DNA of 64,000 nucleotides from Shewanella sp. 10N.286.48.A6 (GCF_002873135.1 NZ_MCVI01000083.1:1-64000); one strand, 5' to 3'; positions 43,065 through 52,928 are shown, counted from the first letter of the stretch. The notes: generated by a model from the sequence alone, not told the origin. Numbers and translations: made by a program.

Positions 43065-44209
43065 TGGCTATATCGGCGCATTATCATTGTTGATGAGTCG
43101 GTATTCTCCATAAACTTTGCAGCAGCGGGGGCTTCCATAAAGGTACTCATCGATGCGTTTGCATCTTCTAAGGAGTCCCAATGAACGATAACTCGCCAGT
43201 ACCCCTGTGTCGTCATACCTGATCTACGTGAAATAAAACCGGGTTGTTTAGACACATGGCTTTCTGCAACGGCTCTATCTAGAGGCGTAAAGTCATTAGC
43301 TGTAACACCATCGCGTAAATCGAATGTCGCGACTTCTACAACGTAATCAGAAGTGAAACCAAATTTCCCATTGTTATTCTTCCACTGGTCTTTGCTTGGT
43401 ATTGTTTCTAAAGTATCCCAATGCTCAACTATTTTTCCATTATCAATTCTAAATAGATCATAAAACGAGGTGGGTTTACCCATAAAAGTGCCTTCGCCAA
43501 CGCTTAGGACAAAATTACCTTCGCCCAATATTTTATGGTTAACGCTGTAAACCATGGGGGTTCCTGCTTGAGCTAAGGCTTTCATAGCCTCACTAAAACC
43601 ACCAAGACCATCCCCAACCATCGAATTGTGTTGCAAGTAATCTTCTGCTGCACTGTCGATATACATGCCGATTTTACTCATATCACCTTGAATAAAAATG
43701 GTTTGGATAAAATCTGCGACCAGAGCTTTGTTTTCTTCTGTTTTGTCTATATCTGTAATGTCTGTAGGCCCATCTAACTGCGAACGGCCACTAGGATTCT
43801 TGCCTGTCAGTTCCTGTAAGTTATCCCAATGCTCTACTATTAACCCATTCTCAAAACGGAAAATATCAAAACCTACTTTGGGGCCAAAGAAGTTATATTC
43901 GGTATGGAGGAACACATAATCTCCATCTTCTGCGGCTCTAACGGTATTCGCTTTTGCTGACCCCTTAGGTAGGGCACTGAGAATTTTTCCGAAACCTTCT
44001 AAACCATCTTCAACGGCTAGGTTATGCTGAATGTAGTGGGTTGAATTGATATAACCGATAGCGTTTTGATCACCCGTTTCAATACTAGAGATGACAGCAA
44101 TGGCCTTTTCTTTATTCGACATTTCTTCGGATGCTGTAACTGATGCAGCGCACAAAATGCTTGTTAATATTACTGTTGAGGCTGTAATGCGTTGTTTTAA
44201 ATGATGCAT
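43061..44209 (-). CDS. Secreted double SnoaL/NTF2-like protein with C-terminal monooxygenase-like domain
   Basis: This 382-aa protein has a signal peptide (QRITASTVILTSILCAASVTASE). Two SnoaL-like NTF2 folds follow, about residues 30-150 (HYIQHNLAVEDGLEGF .. IVEHWDNLQEL) and 160-285 (DYLQHNSMVGDGLGGF .. IVEHWDTLETI). A C-terminal segment of about 95 residues resembles antibiotic-biosynthesis-monooxygenase-like ferredoxin folds (VVEVATFDLRDG .. YWRVIVHWDSLEDANASM). Such domains often act on small aromatic or polyketide-like compounds. A LysR regulator is divergent 99 bp away and probably controls it. Confidence 0.75.
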   Translation of the reverse strand: MHHLKQRITASTVILTSILCAASVTASEEMSNKEKAIAVISSIETGDQNAIGYINSTHYIQHNLAVEDGLEGFGKILSALPKGSAKANTVRAAEDGDYVFLHTEYNFFGPKVGFDIFRFENGLIVEHWDNLQELTGKNPSGRSQLDGPTDITDIDKTEENKALVADFIQTIFIQGDMSKIGMYIDSAAEDYLQHNSMVGDGLGGFSEAMKALAQAGTPMVYSVNHKILGEGNFVLSVGEGTFMGKPTSFYDLFRIDNGKIVEHWDTLETIPSKDQWKNNNGKFGFTSDYVVEVATFDLRDGVTANDFTPLDRAVAESHVSKQPGFISRRSGMTTQGYWRVIVHWDSLEDANASMSTFMEAPAAAKFMENTDSSTMIMRRYSH

Positions 44210-44308
44210 GGTGGCTTTCCTTCATAAATTGTTCAATAAATGGTAGCCCAACCTTATCCTTTAGCTATACTTGAAATAGGTACGCGGTGTTAACAAAAAT
44301 GGAACAGT

Positions 44309-45289
44309 ATGGATGATATAGCGAATCACAGAGCACTTATCTTTGTATCAAAAACTGGATCATATAGTGTTGCAGCCGAACGTTTAGGGATTTCTAAAGT
44401 GATGATATCTCGCGCTATTAAGACGTTAGAAACTGATCTTGGGTTTCGTTTGCTAGACAGAACGACTAAAGGATCAAAGTTGACACCAAAAGGTAAAGCC
44501 TATGTAGACTTCTGCGAACCAACGATACGTAATATTGAGGAGAGTGTTCAAGCGCTGGTGGGTTATAAGAGGGATTTCAAACAAAAAGGGAGTAACCCGG
44601 CGATACGACTTAAGCTATCAAGCCCCAATACATTCGGGTCAATAGTTATAAGTCAAGTGATTAGTGATTTTCATCAAGCCTATCCGAATATTCTGGTTGA
44701 GCTCATTACTGACGATGCGTTTAAAGATATTTTTGAGCATCAGTTAGACATAGCTATCCGCGCTCACTTAACGTCAGAGTCGATACTTGAGAATACGATT
44801 TCGCGAAAACTAATAAAGCTACCTTTTACTTTTTGTTGTACGCCAGATTATTTAACTCATCACGGCCAGCCAGAGAGTATAGAAGCTTTATTTGTAAAGC
44901 ACGCATTTGTTGCCTGGACATACTTAAATCAACAAGAGAGTGTCACTATTAACCATGCTGACAATTTGGCATTTATACCGAAAAAAATCGCTTTCATAAG
45001 CAATAATTCACTTGCTTGTTTAAACAGCATTTTGACTTCTCATGGTATTGGATTTTTGCCGTACCACGTTATAAGAGACTCGTTAAAACGTGGAGAACTT
45101 GTCGCACTGTTTTGTGAGCAAACCTGTTTTGAAGCTGATATACGAGTAACTTATCTTAATTCTCAAGGACCACAATCAGTCACAGCTATGTTTGTGGACT
45201 ACTTAATTTCCAGTCCTTGGTTTACCGAGTTAAAAAATGAGATAGTCGCTTTCAACCAAAAACAGGCGCCCATTCTGCATCGATTATGA
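44309..45289 (+). CDS. LysR-family transcriptional regulator
   Basis: This 326-aa protein has an N-terminal LysR HTH (residues 5-65: ALIFVSKTGSYSVAAERLGISKVMISRAIKTLETDLGFRLLDRTTKGSKLT) and a C-terminal periplasmic-binding-like effector domain. The subgroup resembles the CrgA/PecT type, often with short effector domains. It is divergent from the secreted NTF2-like gene, the classic arrangement for a LysR regulator and its target. The effector is unknown. Confidence 0.88.
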   Translation: MDDIANHRALIFVSKTGSYSVAAERLGISKVMISRAIKTLETDLGFRLLDRTTKGSKLTPKGKAYVDFCEPTIRNIEESVQALVGYKRDFKQKGSNPAIRLKLSSPNTFGSIVISQVISDFHQAYPNILVELITDDAFKDIFEHQLDIAIRAHLTSESILENTISRKLIKLPFTFCCTPDYLTHHGQPESIEALFVKHAFVAWTYLNQQESVTINHADNLAFIPKKIAFISNNSLACLNSILTSHGIGFLPYHVIRDSLKRGELVALFCEQTCFEADIRVTYLNSQGPQSVTAMFVDYLISSPWFTELKNEIVAFNQKQAPILHRL

Positions 45290-45655
45290 AGCGCTACTGA
45301 GGCATAAACGTTTAAGTGTTCCCAATTCATAACTTAAGCGAGAAAGAGCAATAGCTTCCTTAGGAGCAAAGAATAAGTGAGGTCAGAATCTGAGGGAGCC
45401 CCACGAATTTAATAGATGATTGTGGATCCTTGATTAACGATTGCCGCGCCTTAATTCTTGCGCGCCAGTGAGACTTTAGCAGCCTCAAAGATTGATCTTT
45501 GTAAGCTCTTCATCCTATAAATTGATTTGATAAAACATTAATTAACATGGCCACCCACTCCAAGTGGCTGAATATCTAACGATCTCCTTTGCTTTCAATC
45601 AGTGGGTGCCGTTATGGTGAACGTAGGCTTAATCTCATCCCCCAACTTGAACATT
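45290..45655. other. Intergenic region with a REP-like pair
   Basis: It contains the REP-like element at 45544-45569 and, 30 bp further, a complementary CAGTGGGTGCCGTTATGG stretch. Nothing else is recognisable. Confidence 0.5.
45544..45569 (+). repeat. REP-like element, identical to the copy at 40574
   Basis: AACATGGCCACCCACTCCAA then GTGGCT, exact over 26 bp with 40574-40599. The AGTGGGTG at 45601-45608 is complementary to its CACCCACT core and could pair with it. Confidence 0.75.
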
Positions 45656-45690
45656 CAAAAAAGCCCTAATCTTTGCAAGATCAGGGCTTA
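45656..45690 (-). terminator. Terminator of glcB
   Basis: On the minus strand TAAGCCCTGATCTT-GCA-AAGATTAGGGCTT, with one mismatch, is followed by TTTTTTGAATG. It lies 48 bp after the glcB stop codon. Confidence 0.8.
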
Positions 45691-45737
45691 TTGATTGAGT
45701 GACTACATAAACACAGAGCCAGTATTAACGCTAAAGA

Positions 45738-47927
45738 TTAACCTGCTTTAGCTTGGATCCTGTATGCATGTAGTAAAGGCTCTGTATAACCAGAAGGTTG
45801 CGATTTACCTTTAAATATAAGGTCGCAAGCCGCTTTAAAGGCTACCCCGTCAAAATTAGGGGCCATATTAATGTACAGTGGATCGCCTGCATTTTGAGCA
45901 TCTACCACTGCAGCCATTTTTTTCAGTGCCGCCATCACTTCTTCTGCACTGCATAAGCCATGTTCAAGCCAATTAGCTAAGTATTGCGACGAGATCCGCA
46001 AAGTCGCTCTGTCTTCCATTAAACCTACATTATTAATATCAGGTACTTTCGAGCAACCGACGCCTTGGTCAATCCAGCGCACCACATAGCCCAGTATACC
46101 CTGAGCATTATTTTCTAGCTCAAAGGTAATTTGTTGCTGGGTTAATGTTGTCGTGTCATCAAGCAATGGAATCGTCAACAAGTCATCGATGCTAGCACGC
46201 TTACGATGCTTAAGTTGCTGTTGAACTTCCGCCACATTTATTTGATGATAATGGATAGAATGCAGTACGGCACCATTGGGCGATGGTACCCAAGCCGTGT
46301 TTGCCCCCGCTTTTGGGTGAGCCACTTTTTGTTCTAGCATGGCAGCCATTTCATCTGGCATCGGCCACATACCCTTACCAATCTGAGAGCGACCTTGTAA
46401 GCCACATTCAAGTCCAATATCGACATTCCAGTCTTCATAAGCCTTAATCCATTTTTGCTGCTTCATCACAGATTTGGGGACAAAGGCGCCCGCTAACATT
46501 GAGGTATGGAGTTCGTCACCGGTACGGTCAAGAAAGCCGGTATTAATAAAGACAACGCGCTGTTGCGCGACCCTGATACACTCTTTTAAGTTGAGTGTGG
46601 TTCTGCGCTCTTCATCCATAATGCCGACTTTAATGGTATTACGGGGGAGGTTGAGTGCATCTTCTATCTTGGTAAATAAGTCACAAGTAAATTGCACTTC
46701 TTCTGGGCCATGCATTTTAGGTTTGACAATATTCACCGATCCTTTGCGGCTATTACTGCGACCATTATTGTTACCTTTAAGGTCATGCATAGCGGCAAGC
46801 ACAGTGATCATGCCATCCAATATTCCTTCTGGTACTTCATTGCCATGTTTATCTAGTACGGCATCAATCGTCATCAAGTGGCCAACATTACGTACAAAGA
46901 GTAAGCTTCTGCCGGGTAACGTTACGGTGTTAGCGTCTGTACTAGCATTAACATTAGCAGCGGTATAAACCCTATCATCATTAAGCTCTCTAAGGATTTG
47001 TTTACCATTTTTAGTCAGTGAGGCAGCTAAGTTACCTTGCATCAAACCTAACCAATTGCGATAAACTTCAACTTTGTCTTCAGCATCAACCGCCGCAACA
47101 GAGTCTTCGCAATCCATAATGGTGGTAACAGCGGCTTCAACTAACAAGTCTTTTACGCCAGCACTATCGCTGCTGCCAATAACACTGTCTGGATCAATTT
47201 GGATCTCAATATGCAAACCATTATTAACCAGCAAAATCGCACTGGGCGCATCTGCACTACCTTGGTAACCGACACACTTTTGTGCTTGGGTTAAGCTTGT
47301 GATTGTGCCATCAGTTAACTGCATACGTAGTTGGCCTGCATCAATATAATACCGCGTTACATCAGCATGGCTGCCTTGCACTAATGGGGCTGCGGTATCT
47401 AAGTGATGTTTTGCAAATGCGATAACTTTATTGCCCCTTATGGGGTTGTATTGTTTGGTCAGCTCGGCGCCGTCTTGTGGTGATATGGCATCAGTACCAT
47501 ATAGCGCATCATATAAACTGCCCCAACGTGCATTGGCGGCGTTAAGGGCAAAACGTGCATTTTTTACTGGCACAACTAATTGTGGCCCAGCTTGCGCTGC
47601 AATTTCATGATCAACATTTTCAGTGCTAATTTGAAAATCGTCACCCTCAGGTACTAGGTAGCCGATTTCGGATAGAAAAGCTTTGTATTGGTCTGGGTTA
47701 ACGTCTTTAGCTGGGTGCTTTGTATGCCATTGATCAATTTGTTGCTGCAATTGCTGCCTTTTTTCTAACAAGGCCACATTAATGGGAGCAAATTCGGTAA
47801 TGATGTCCTCAAATTTTGCCCAGAAAGTTGCTGAATCAATGCCTGTACCTGGACAAATGTCACTATCGACCAGTTGCCACAATGCTTGTGCTACTTGTAA
47901 TCCACCTACTTGAATACGTGCTGTCAT
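45738..47927 (-). CDS. glcB: Malate synthase G
   Basis: This 729-aa enzyme condenses glyoxylate and acetyl-CoA to malate. Conserved GlcB blocks include [52 protein letters not shown] and [32 protein letters not shown] start at the ATG at 47927 (MTARIQVGG), preceded by GGTAGGG. A longer frame to 47972 adds 15 residues not seen in the family. The length matches E. coli GlcB (723 aa). With aceA on the other side of a LysR gene it forms a split glyoxylate-shunt locus. Confidence 0.96.
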   Translation of the reverse strand: MTARIQVGGLQVAQALWQLVDSDICPGTGIDSATFWAKFEDIITEFAPINVALLEKRQQLQQQIDQWHTKHPAKDVNPDQYKAFLSEIGYLVPEGDDFQISTENVDHEIAAQAGPQLVVPVKNARFALNAANARWGSLYDALYGTDAISPQDGAELTKQYNPIRGNKVIAFAKHHLDTAAPLVQGSHADVTRYYIDAGQLRMQLTDGTITSLTQAQKCVGYQGSADAPSAILLVNNGLHIEIQIDPDSVIGSSDSAGVKDLLVEAAVTTIMDCEDSVAAVDAEDKVEVYRNWLGLMQGNLAASLTKNGKQILRELNDDRVYTAANVNASTDANTVTLPGRSLLFVRNVGHLMTIDAVLDKHGNEVPEGILDGMITVLAAMHDLKGNNNGRSNSRKGSVNIVKPKMHGPEEVQFTCDLFTKIEDALNLPRNTIKVGIMDEERRTTLNLKECIRVAQQRVVFINTGFLDRTGDELHTSMLAGAFVPKSVMKQQKWIKAYEDWNVDIGLECGLQGRSQIGKGMWPMPDEMAAMLEQKVAHPKAGANTAWVPSPNGAVLHSIHYHQINVAEVQQQLKHRKRASIDDLLTIPLLDDTTTLTQQQITFELENNAQGILGYVVRWIDQGVGCSKVPDINNVGLMEDRATLRISSQYLANWLEHGLCSAEEVMAALKKMAAVVDAQNAGDPLYINMAPNFDGVAFKAACDLIFKGKSQPSGYTEPLLHAYRIQAKAG

Positions 47928-48024
47928 GTTTATCCCTACCTTTAATTCCTGTGCGCTGAACTTAAAAACCACTCAAATCTATTATTAATCGTTAATTCGC
48001 AGCAAGACTTTACTCTAAATCAAA

Positions 48025-48048
48025 TTAAGCTTATTTATCCAATTTATA
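48025..48048. promoter_or_regulatory. Operator-like motif upstream of glcB
   Basis: TTAAGCTTATTTATCCAATT then TATA, about 100 bp before the glcB start. It shares CTTATTTA-N-CCAA with the palindromic element before aceA at 49126-49149. It is a candidate binding site for the intervening LysR protein. Confidence 0.55.
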
Positions 48049-48144
48049 CTTGTTATCACCAATATTCATCAAATCTATGGTAAATCACCCTTTTTTGGTT
48101 AATTTGCAACGTATCAGTAATTAAAAATCAAAATAACAACAAGA

Positions 48145-49095
48145 TTAAACGTCGCCTCTATTTATTTCATCTGCCGTTTTAGTGATTAATTGGCGCATCC
48201 ATTGATGTGCTGGATTATGTTGAAGCAAGGGGCTCCAAGCCATAGTTAATGCAATGGGGGGAATAATAAATGGCGGCGGAACAATACTCACCCGATCATT
48301 ATTGTTGTGATGACGAGCCATCTTACTTGGTATGGTTGCGATCAAATCCTGTTGCTCAGCCAACAAACACGCGGCTTGGTAATGGCGAGTAAAAACCGTG
48401 ATTTGCCGTTTTACGCCAATTCGAGTTAATGCTTCATCCACCCAACCTAAGCGCTGAACATCAGCAGGATCCATCCCTACACCAACGCCCATTCCGGTTT
48501 TACTCACCCACACGTGTTTGGCTTGCAAATAACTGTCTAAAGAAAACTTGTGTAAAACTGGATTCGTCTTACTAATCAAGCAGCTGAAGTCGTCATTCCA
48601 CAAAACTTTCTGGTGAAATGATTGCGGAATAGTGTCGAATCGATTGATCACCATATCGACTCTTCCTTGTTCTACATCAGGGAAACTGACATCACTTGGG
48701 GTCATGATGTCTAAAATAATGTTGGGTGCTTGAGTCCGAAGTTTTGCAATTAGCGGAGGTAGTAAGGTCGCTTCAGCATAATCACTAGCCATGACTCGAA
48801 AGACTTTGTCACTTTCTTGTGGGTCAAATTTGGCGCGAGGCTGTACGGCTTTTTCTAGCCCGATAATCAAGGTACTGATTATGGGTTGCAACTCTTTAGC
48901 ACGTTCTGTCGGCGTCATGCCCTGACTGGTGCGAATAAGTAAGGGATCATCAAACAAGGTTCTTAAGCGTTTTAGGCCGTTACTCATTGCAGGCTGGCTA
49001 ATACCAAGTTGGTCAGCTGCTTTAGTTACATTTCTTTCACGTAGCAAAACATCTAAATAAACAAGGAGGTTCAAGTCGATACGAGATACATTCAT
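48145..49095 (-). CDS. LysR-family regulator, probable glyoxylate-shunt regulator
   Basis: This 316-aa LysR protein has HTH residues 5-60 (LNLLVYLDVLLRERNVTKAADQLGISQPAMSNGLKRLRTLFDDPLLIRTSQGMTPT) and an effector domain with FRVMASDYAEATLLPPLIAKL. The LNLLVYLDVLL start is of the NodD/NahR-like type. It lies between glcB and aceA, divergent from aceA by 110 bp. Both genes carry a similar operator-like motif. It probably senses a shunt metabolite; this is inferred from position. Confidence 0.85.
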   Translation of the reverse strand: MNVSRIDLNLLVYLDVLLRERNVTKAADQLGISQPAMSNGLKRLRTLFDDPLLIRTSQGMTPTERAKELQPIISTLIIGLEKAVQPRAKFDPQESDKVFRVMASDYAEATLLPPLIAKLRTQAPNIILDIMTPSDVSFPDVEQGRVDMVINRFDTIPQSFHQKVLWNDDFSCLISKTNPVLHKFSLDSYLQAKHVWVSKTGMGVGVGMDPADVQRLGWVDEALTRIGVKRQITVFTRHYQAACLLAEQQDLIATIPSKMARHHNNNDRVSIVPPPFIIPPIALTMAWSPLLQHNPAHQWMRQLITKTADEINRGDV

Positions 49096-49125
49096 AAGAT
49101 GAATACCGAAAATAGTAAGTATAAA

Positions 49126-49149
49126 TTAGACTTATTTAACCAAATCTAA
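49126..49149. promoter_or_regulatory. LysR-type palindromic operator between lysR and aceA
   Basis: TTAGACTTATTTAACCAAAT then CTAA is an interrupted palindrome (TTAGA..TCTAA) in the divergent promoter region. Its core matches the element upstream of glcB at 48025-48048. Confidence 0.6.
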
Positions 49150-49205
49150 CTATTATTTTCAACGTAATCATTTGCCGCTAATCAATTTGTTAAAGGAATA
49201 TACAC

Positions 49206-50786
49206 ATGACTAACTACAGAAGTAATATCGATGAAGCTGCTACCTTGATTAATTCAGAAGGTAGTGCATGGAATGCCATCAACCCAGAATCAGTCGCTCG
49301 TATGCGTCTACAGAATCGTTTCCAAACTGGGTTAGACATCGCAAAGTACACTGCTAAGATTATGCGTGAAGACATGGATAACTACGATAAAGATTCATCG
49401 CAGTACACTCAGTCTCTAGGTTGCTGGCATGGTTTTATTGGCCAACAAAAAATGATCTCTATTAAAAAGCATCTTTTAACCACCAAACGTCGTTACTTAT
49501 ACCTTTCAGGTTGGATGGTTGCAGCACTGCGCAGTGAGTTTGGCCCATTACCTGACCAATCTATGCATGAAAAGACCTCTGTCGCTGCGTTAATTAAAGA
49601 GCTGTACACTTTTCTGCGTCAAGCTGACGCACGTGAATTGGGTGGCCTGTTCAGCCAATTAGATAATGCCAGCGAGTCAGAAAAAGCGGCGATTCAAGAC
49701 AAAATTAATAACTTCGAAACCCATGTTGTACCGATTATTGCTGATATTGACGCAGGTTTTGGTAACGAAGAAGCCACTTACTTGATGGCAAAGCAGATGA
49801 TTGAAGCCGGTGCTTGTTGTATTCAATTAGAAAACCAAGTGTCTGATGTTAAACAGTGTGGCCACCAAGACGGTAAAGTGACCGTGCCCCATGTTGAATT
49901 TCTAGCGAAAATTAATGCGGTTCGTTATGCCTTTTTAGAATTGGGTATTGATGACGGTGTGATTGTTGCCCGTACCGATTCACTAGGTGCTGGTCTAACA
50001 CAAAAAATTGCCGTAACCAATGAAGCTGGTGACTTAGGTGATAAATACAATAGTTTCCTTGAAGTGGAAGCGGTTGATGCAGCAACACTTAAAAATGGCG
50101 ATGTGGTATTCCAACAAGGTGGAAAGTTGGTAAAACCTGCTCGTCTACCCAATGGCTTATTTAAGTTCCGTGCGGGTACGGGTGAAGAGCGTTGTGTACT
50201 TGATTGTATTACTTCACTGCAAAATGGTGCTGACTTACTGTGGATTGAAACTGAAAAGCCTCATGTATCTCAAATCGGCGGCATGGTTAACGAAATCCGT
50301 AAGGTGATACCTAACGCTAAACTTGTGTATAACAACTCACCATCGTTTAACTGGACACTTAACTTCCGTCAGCAAGTATTTGATTCAATGCAAGCAGCAG
50401 GACAAGATGTTTCAGCTTACAACCGCGATCAATTGATGAGTGTTGATTACGATACAACTGAGCTTGCTATTCAAGCTGATGAAAAAATTCGTACTTTCCA
50501 AGCTGATGCTGCACGTGAAGCGGGTATTTTCCATCACCTTATCACGCTACCAACTTATCATACCGCAGCACTATCAACTGATAACTTGGCTAAAGAGTAC
50601 TTCGGTGACCAAGGCATGTTGGGTTATGTTGCTAATGTTCAACGTAAGGAAATCCGTCAAGGTATTGCCTGTGTTAAACACCAAAACATGGCAGGTTCTG
50701 ATATGGGTGATGCACATAAAGAGTACTTCTCTGGTGACCAAGCGCTTAAAGCGTCAGGTAAAGACAACACAATGAACCAGTTTTAA
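49206..50786 (+). CDS. aceA: Isocitrate lyase
   Basis: This 526-aa isocitrate lyase is of the longer bacterial subtype (about 530 aa, as in Pseudomonas). Key blocks are SLGCWHGFIGQQKM, IVPIIADIDAGFGNEEATYLMAKQMIEAGACCIQLENQVSDVKQCGHQDGKVTVP (active-site motif KQCGH) and FNWTLNFRQQVFD. It splits isocitrate into succinate and glyoxylate for malate synthase. It has a ribosome site (AAAGGA) 9-10 bases before the ATG and a strong terminator at 50841. It is probably activated or repressed by the divergent LysR. Confidence 0.96.
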   Translation: MTNYRSNIDEAATLINSEGSAWNAINPESVARMRLQNRFQTGLDIAKYTAKIMREDMDNYDKDSSQYTQSLGCWHGFIGQQKMISIKKHLLTTKRRYLYLSGWMVAALRSEFGPLPDQSMHEKTSVAALIKELYTFLRQADARELGGLFSQLDNASESEKAAIQDKINNFETHVVPIIADIDAGFGNEEATYLMAKQMIEAGACCIQLENQVSDVKQCGHQDGKVTVPHVEFLAKINAVRYAFLELGIDDGVIVARTDSLGAGLTQKIAVTNEAGDLGDKYNSFLEVEAVDAATLKNGDVVFQQGGKLVKPARLPNGLFKFRAGTGEERCVLDCITSLQNGADLLWIETEKPHVSQIGGMVNEIRKVIPNAKLVYNNSPSFNWTLNFRQQVFDSMQAAGQDVSAYNRDQLMSVDYDTTELAIQADEKIRTFQADAAREAGIFHHLITLPTYHTAALSTDNLAKEYFGDQGMLGYVANVQRKEIRQGIACVKHQNMAGSDMGDAHKEYFSGDQALKASGKDNTMNQF

Positions 50787-50840
50787 CGACTCGTTTTACA
50801 AACGATAGCAAGTGTTAAACTGGCTATCGTTTACACCAAA

Positions 50841-50870
50841 AAGCCTGAAGTATAGCTTCAGGCTTTTTTT
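50841..50870 (+). terminator. Terminator of aceA
   Basis: AAGCCTGAAG-TATAG-CTTCAGGCTT followed by TTTTTT, 54 bp after the aceA stop codon. Confidence 0.9.
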
Positions 50871-50917
50871 ATATTTTAATTTCCCGAACTAAATCACTTG
50901 GGTCTGTCTCTGAAAAT

Positions 50918-50943
50918 AACATGGGCAGCCATGATTAATGGCT
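50918..50943 (+). repeat. REP-like element at the end of the diguanylate cyclase gene
   Basis: AACATGGGCAGCCATGATTA then ATGGCT, most like the element at 36500-36525. The stop codon and last two codons of the opposing cyclase gene lie inside it. Confidence 0.6.
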
Positions 50944-51861
50944 TGTTGCCGTTTCAGGGCTTAAGGCAATGTATTTATTTCTGCCACTGTTTTTCGCCAT
51001 GTAACATGCATCATCTGCTCGTTTAATCAGTTTGTTAATATCTTCGTTTTTATCCCACTGGGCAATGCCGATTGAAAGGGTATTTACTCTGTCCAGTGAT
51101 GCAATTTTGAGCGCTCTGCAATTTTCTAGGATACGGTTAGCCAATATGAACGAATCGGTTAACGATTGCCCTGTAAGGACAACGACAAACTCTTCTCCTC
51201 CAAAGCGAGAAATAACATCTTCAAGTCTAAGGGTCTTTTTAAGCATACTTGCTATCGCCACAAGTAGTATATCTCCGATATTATGCCCCCAATTATCATT
51301 AACCGATTTGAAAAAATCTAAATCAATAAAGAACAGGGTTACCTCCATGTTTTGTCGTTTGGCTAACGACAACTTGGGATTAATGATGTCAAAAAATGCT
51401 CGTCGGTTTAGCAAGGATGTCAGTGGGTCTTCACGTGCAATTCTTTCTATGTCTTTTTGGGCTTTAATAAGTTGCCGTTTTTCGCGACGAAGCTGAAAAT
51501 TGAGTTGCGCCATTAGATTACTAAGACTGCTTATTTCTTCAATTAGCTTTTCATCTTTTAGCTCCAACATTTCAGCAATACAATAGAACGAGGACTCCAT
51601 TTTACGAAACGAACATAAAAGCCCTTGACCTTTTGTGGTTTTAAGTAGTTGCGGATCTGAGTCAAGGTCTTTTATTTGTGTCACTCGAGGGGCACCGGCA
51701 AAAAAGTCATGCCAATTGTTTGTTTCAGATAGAAAAATAGCAAACAGTAAGTGAAAGCCCCGGTTGTGACTGATTAATGTGCCATCGTAAGCAAACTCAG
51801 CGATAGCCAATACGTGCGAATTTTCTGCGATATCTATTGCAAGTTCACTGGGGATATTCAT
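50935..51861 (-). CDS. GGDEF diguanylate cyclase
   Basis: This 308-aa protein has an N-terminal region of about 120 residues (a PAS-like sensory part, ELAIDIAENSHVLAIAEFAYDGTLI) and a coiled linker. The GGDEF domain (about 140-300) has DPLTSLLNRRAFFD, the active site FGGEEFVVV and an inhibitory I-site RLED exactly five residues before GGEEF. It should make c-di-GMP with product feedback. Its start codon overlaps the stop of the upstream B12-binding protein by one base (TAATG), implying translational coupling and a joint sensor-output unit. Confidence 0.9.
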   Translation of the reverse strand: MNIPSELAIDIAENSHVLAIAEFAYDGTLISHNRGFHLLFAIFLSETNNWHDFFAGAPRVTQIKDLDSDPQLLKTTKGQGLLCSFRKMESSFYCIAEMLELKDEKLIEEISSLSNLMAQLNFQLRREKRQLIKAQKDIERIAREDPLTSLLNRRAFFDIINPKLSLAKRQNMEVTLFFIDLDFFKSVNDNWGHNIGDILLVAIASMLKKTLRLEDVISRFGGEEFVVVLTGQSLTDSFILANRILENCRALKIASLDRVNTLSIGIAQWDKNEDINKLIKRADDACYMAKNSGRNKYIALSPETATSH

Positions 51862-52928
51862 TAAGCTAACCAGGTGTTGAGCTTTTGAATCGCTTCTTTG
51901 TAATCGCTGGTGATGAAATCGGCTTTAAGCACTTCTTGCGGTTCATGGAAAAAAGACAGCGCCTGACCGCCTACAATGGTTTTAATATTTGGGTATAAGG
52001 CGTCGATTTCTTGGAGGATCTCTCGAGCCTTTTTGATATTGTAAGGCATGGTAACGCTGATGATTACGGCTTTAGGTGACTCATTTGTAATATAATCAAG
52101 AATGGCATCTTTAGGTGCGTCGGCACCAAGATAGGTTGTATCCCATTCATTTGCTTCTAACGCTGTGGCAACCATCCATGAGCCAATTTGGTGTTGTTCA
52201 GATGCCGCGCAAGTTACCAATATCTTTGGTTTAGTTATTTCTGGAAGGTCTAGGTGCATTAGCAGCCCAGTGAGCACACGATTGGTAATGGCTGTGGCTA
52301 AATGTTCGGTGGATACTGATACGTCACCATTTTGCCAAAGCAAACCTATTTGATAGAGAGCGGGCTGAGCCTCGTTATTAAAAAAACGCTCAAAGTCTTC
52401 CCATGTAGCGACTTTATTGAATGCATAGCTGTAGGCGTTACGGTGATCACCTGTAATAATATAGTGGAGAAAGGGGTTATCCATTGCAATAAACTCTTCT
52501 TCTCGGTCGCCTTTTATTAGGCTACAGCACTCATCATGGGCCCTAAGCATCCAATCGTATATTTGCACTAATTGTGCAGCCTCAATTGGTGGAATTGTCT
52601 TTAAAATCAATTGCTGCCATTTTTCGAGTTCTTCTTTAAAGTAGAGAAATGGCACCCCTTGGGAGTGATAAGCTTGATAGACCCAGGGAAGTGCTTTCAC
52701 TAAAGCGGTTCCATCACGGGATTCAATAACCTGGGAGATAAACCCAAGGTGGTTGCGGTGATTATTGATTAACAAGTCCAGCGAATTGCCATTTAAAAAA
52801 CGACTTTGTTCGGGTTTTGAAATCCAGCGATTAATTTCTACCAGCATTTCTTCACCGAATTGACAATATGCATTAATGGCTTTGTCAGTCACAGTGGCAA
52901 GTAGTGTATTGAGTTTTTGGCTATCCAT
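51861..52928 (-). CDS. B12-binding sensor protein, CarH-like photoreceptor candidate
   Basis: This 355-aa protein ends in a B12-binding module. A helical cap carries LLWQNGDVSVSTEHLAT, which contains the W-x9-EH motif of the CarH-type light-sensing B12 cap. A Rossmann fold follows with EQHQIGSWMVATALEANEWDTTYLGAD (E-x-H-x-x-G cobalamin His motif) and VVGGQ-like IVGGQAL. The N-terminal 150 residues are helical and lack the MerR HTH of CarH. Translational coupling to a diguanylate cyclase suggests that light or B12 status feeds into c-di-GMP. Light sensing is inferred. Confidence 0.78.
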   Translation of the reverse strand: MDSQKLNTLLATVTDKAINAYCQFGEEMLVEINRWISKPEQSRFLNGNSLDLLINNHRNHLGFISQVIESRDGTALVKALPWVYQAYHSQGVPFLYFKEELEKWQQLILKTIPPIEAAQLVQIYDWMLRAHDECCSLIKGDREEEFIAMDNPFLHYIITGDHRNAYSYAFNKVATWEDFERFFNNEAQPALYQIGLLWQNGDVSVSTEHLATAITNRVLTGLLMHLDLPEITKPKILVTCAASEQHQIGSWMVATALEANEWDTTYLGADAPKDAILDYITNESPKAVIISVTMPYNIKKAREILQEIDALYPNIKTIVGGQALSFFHEPQEVLKADFITSDYKEAIQKLNTWLA

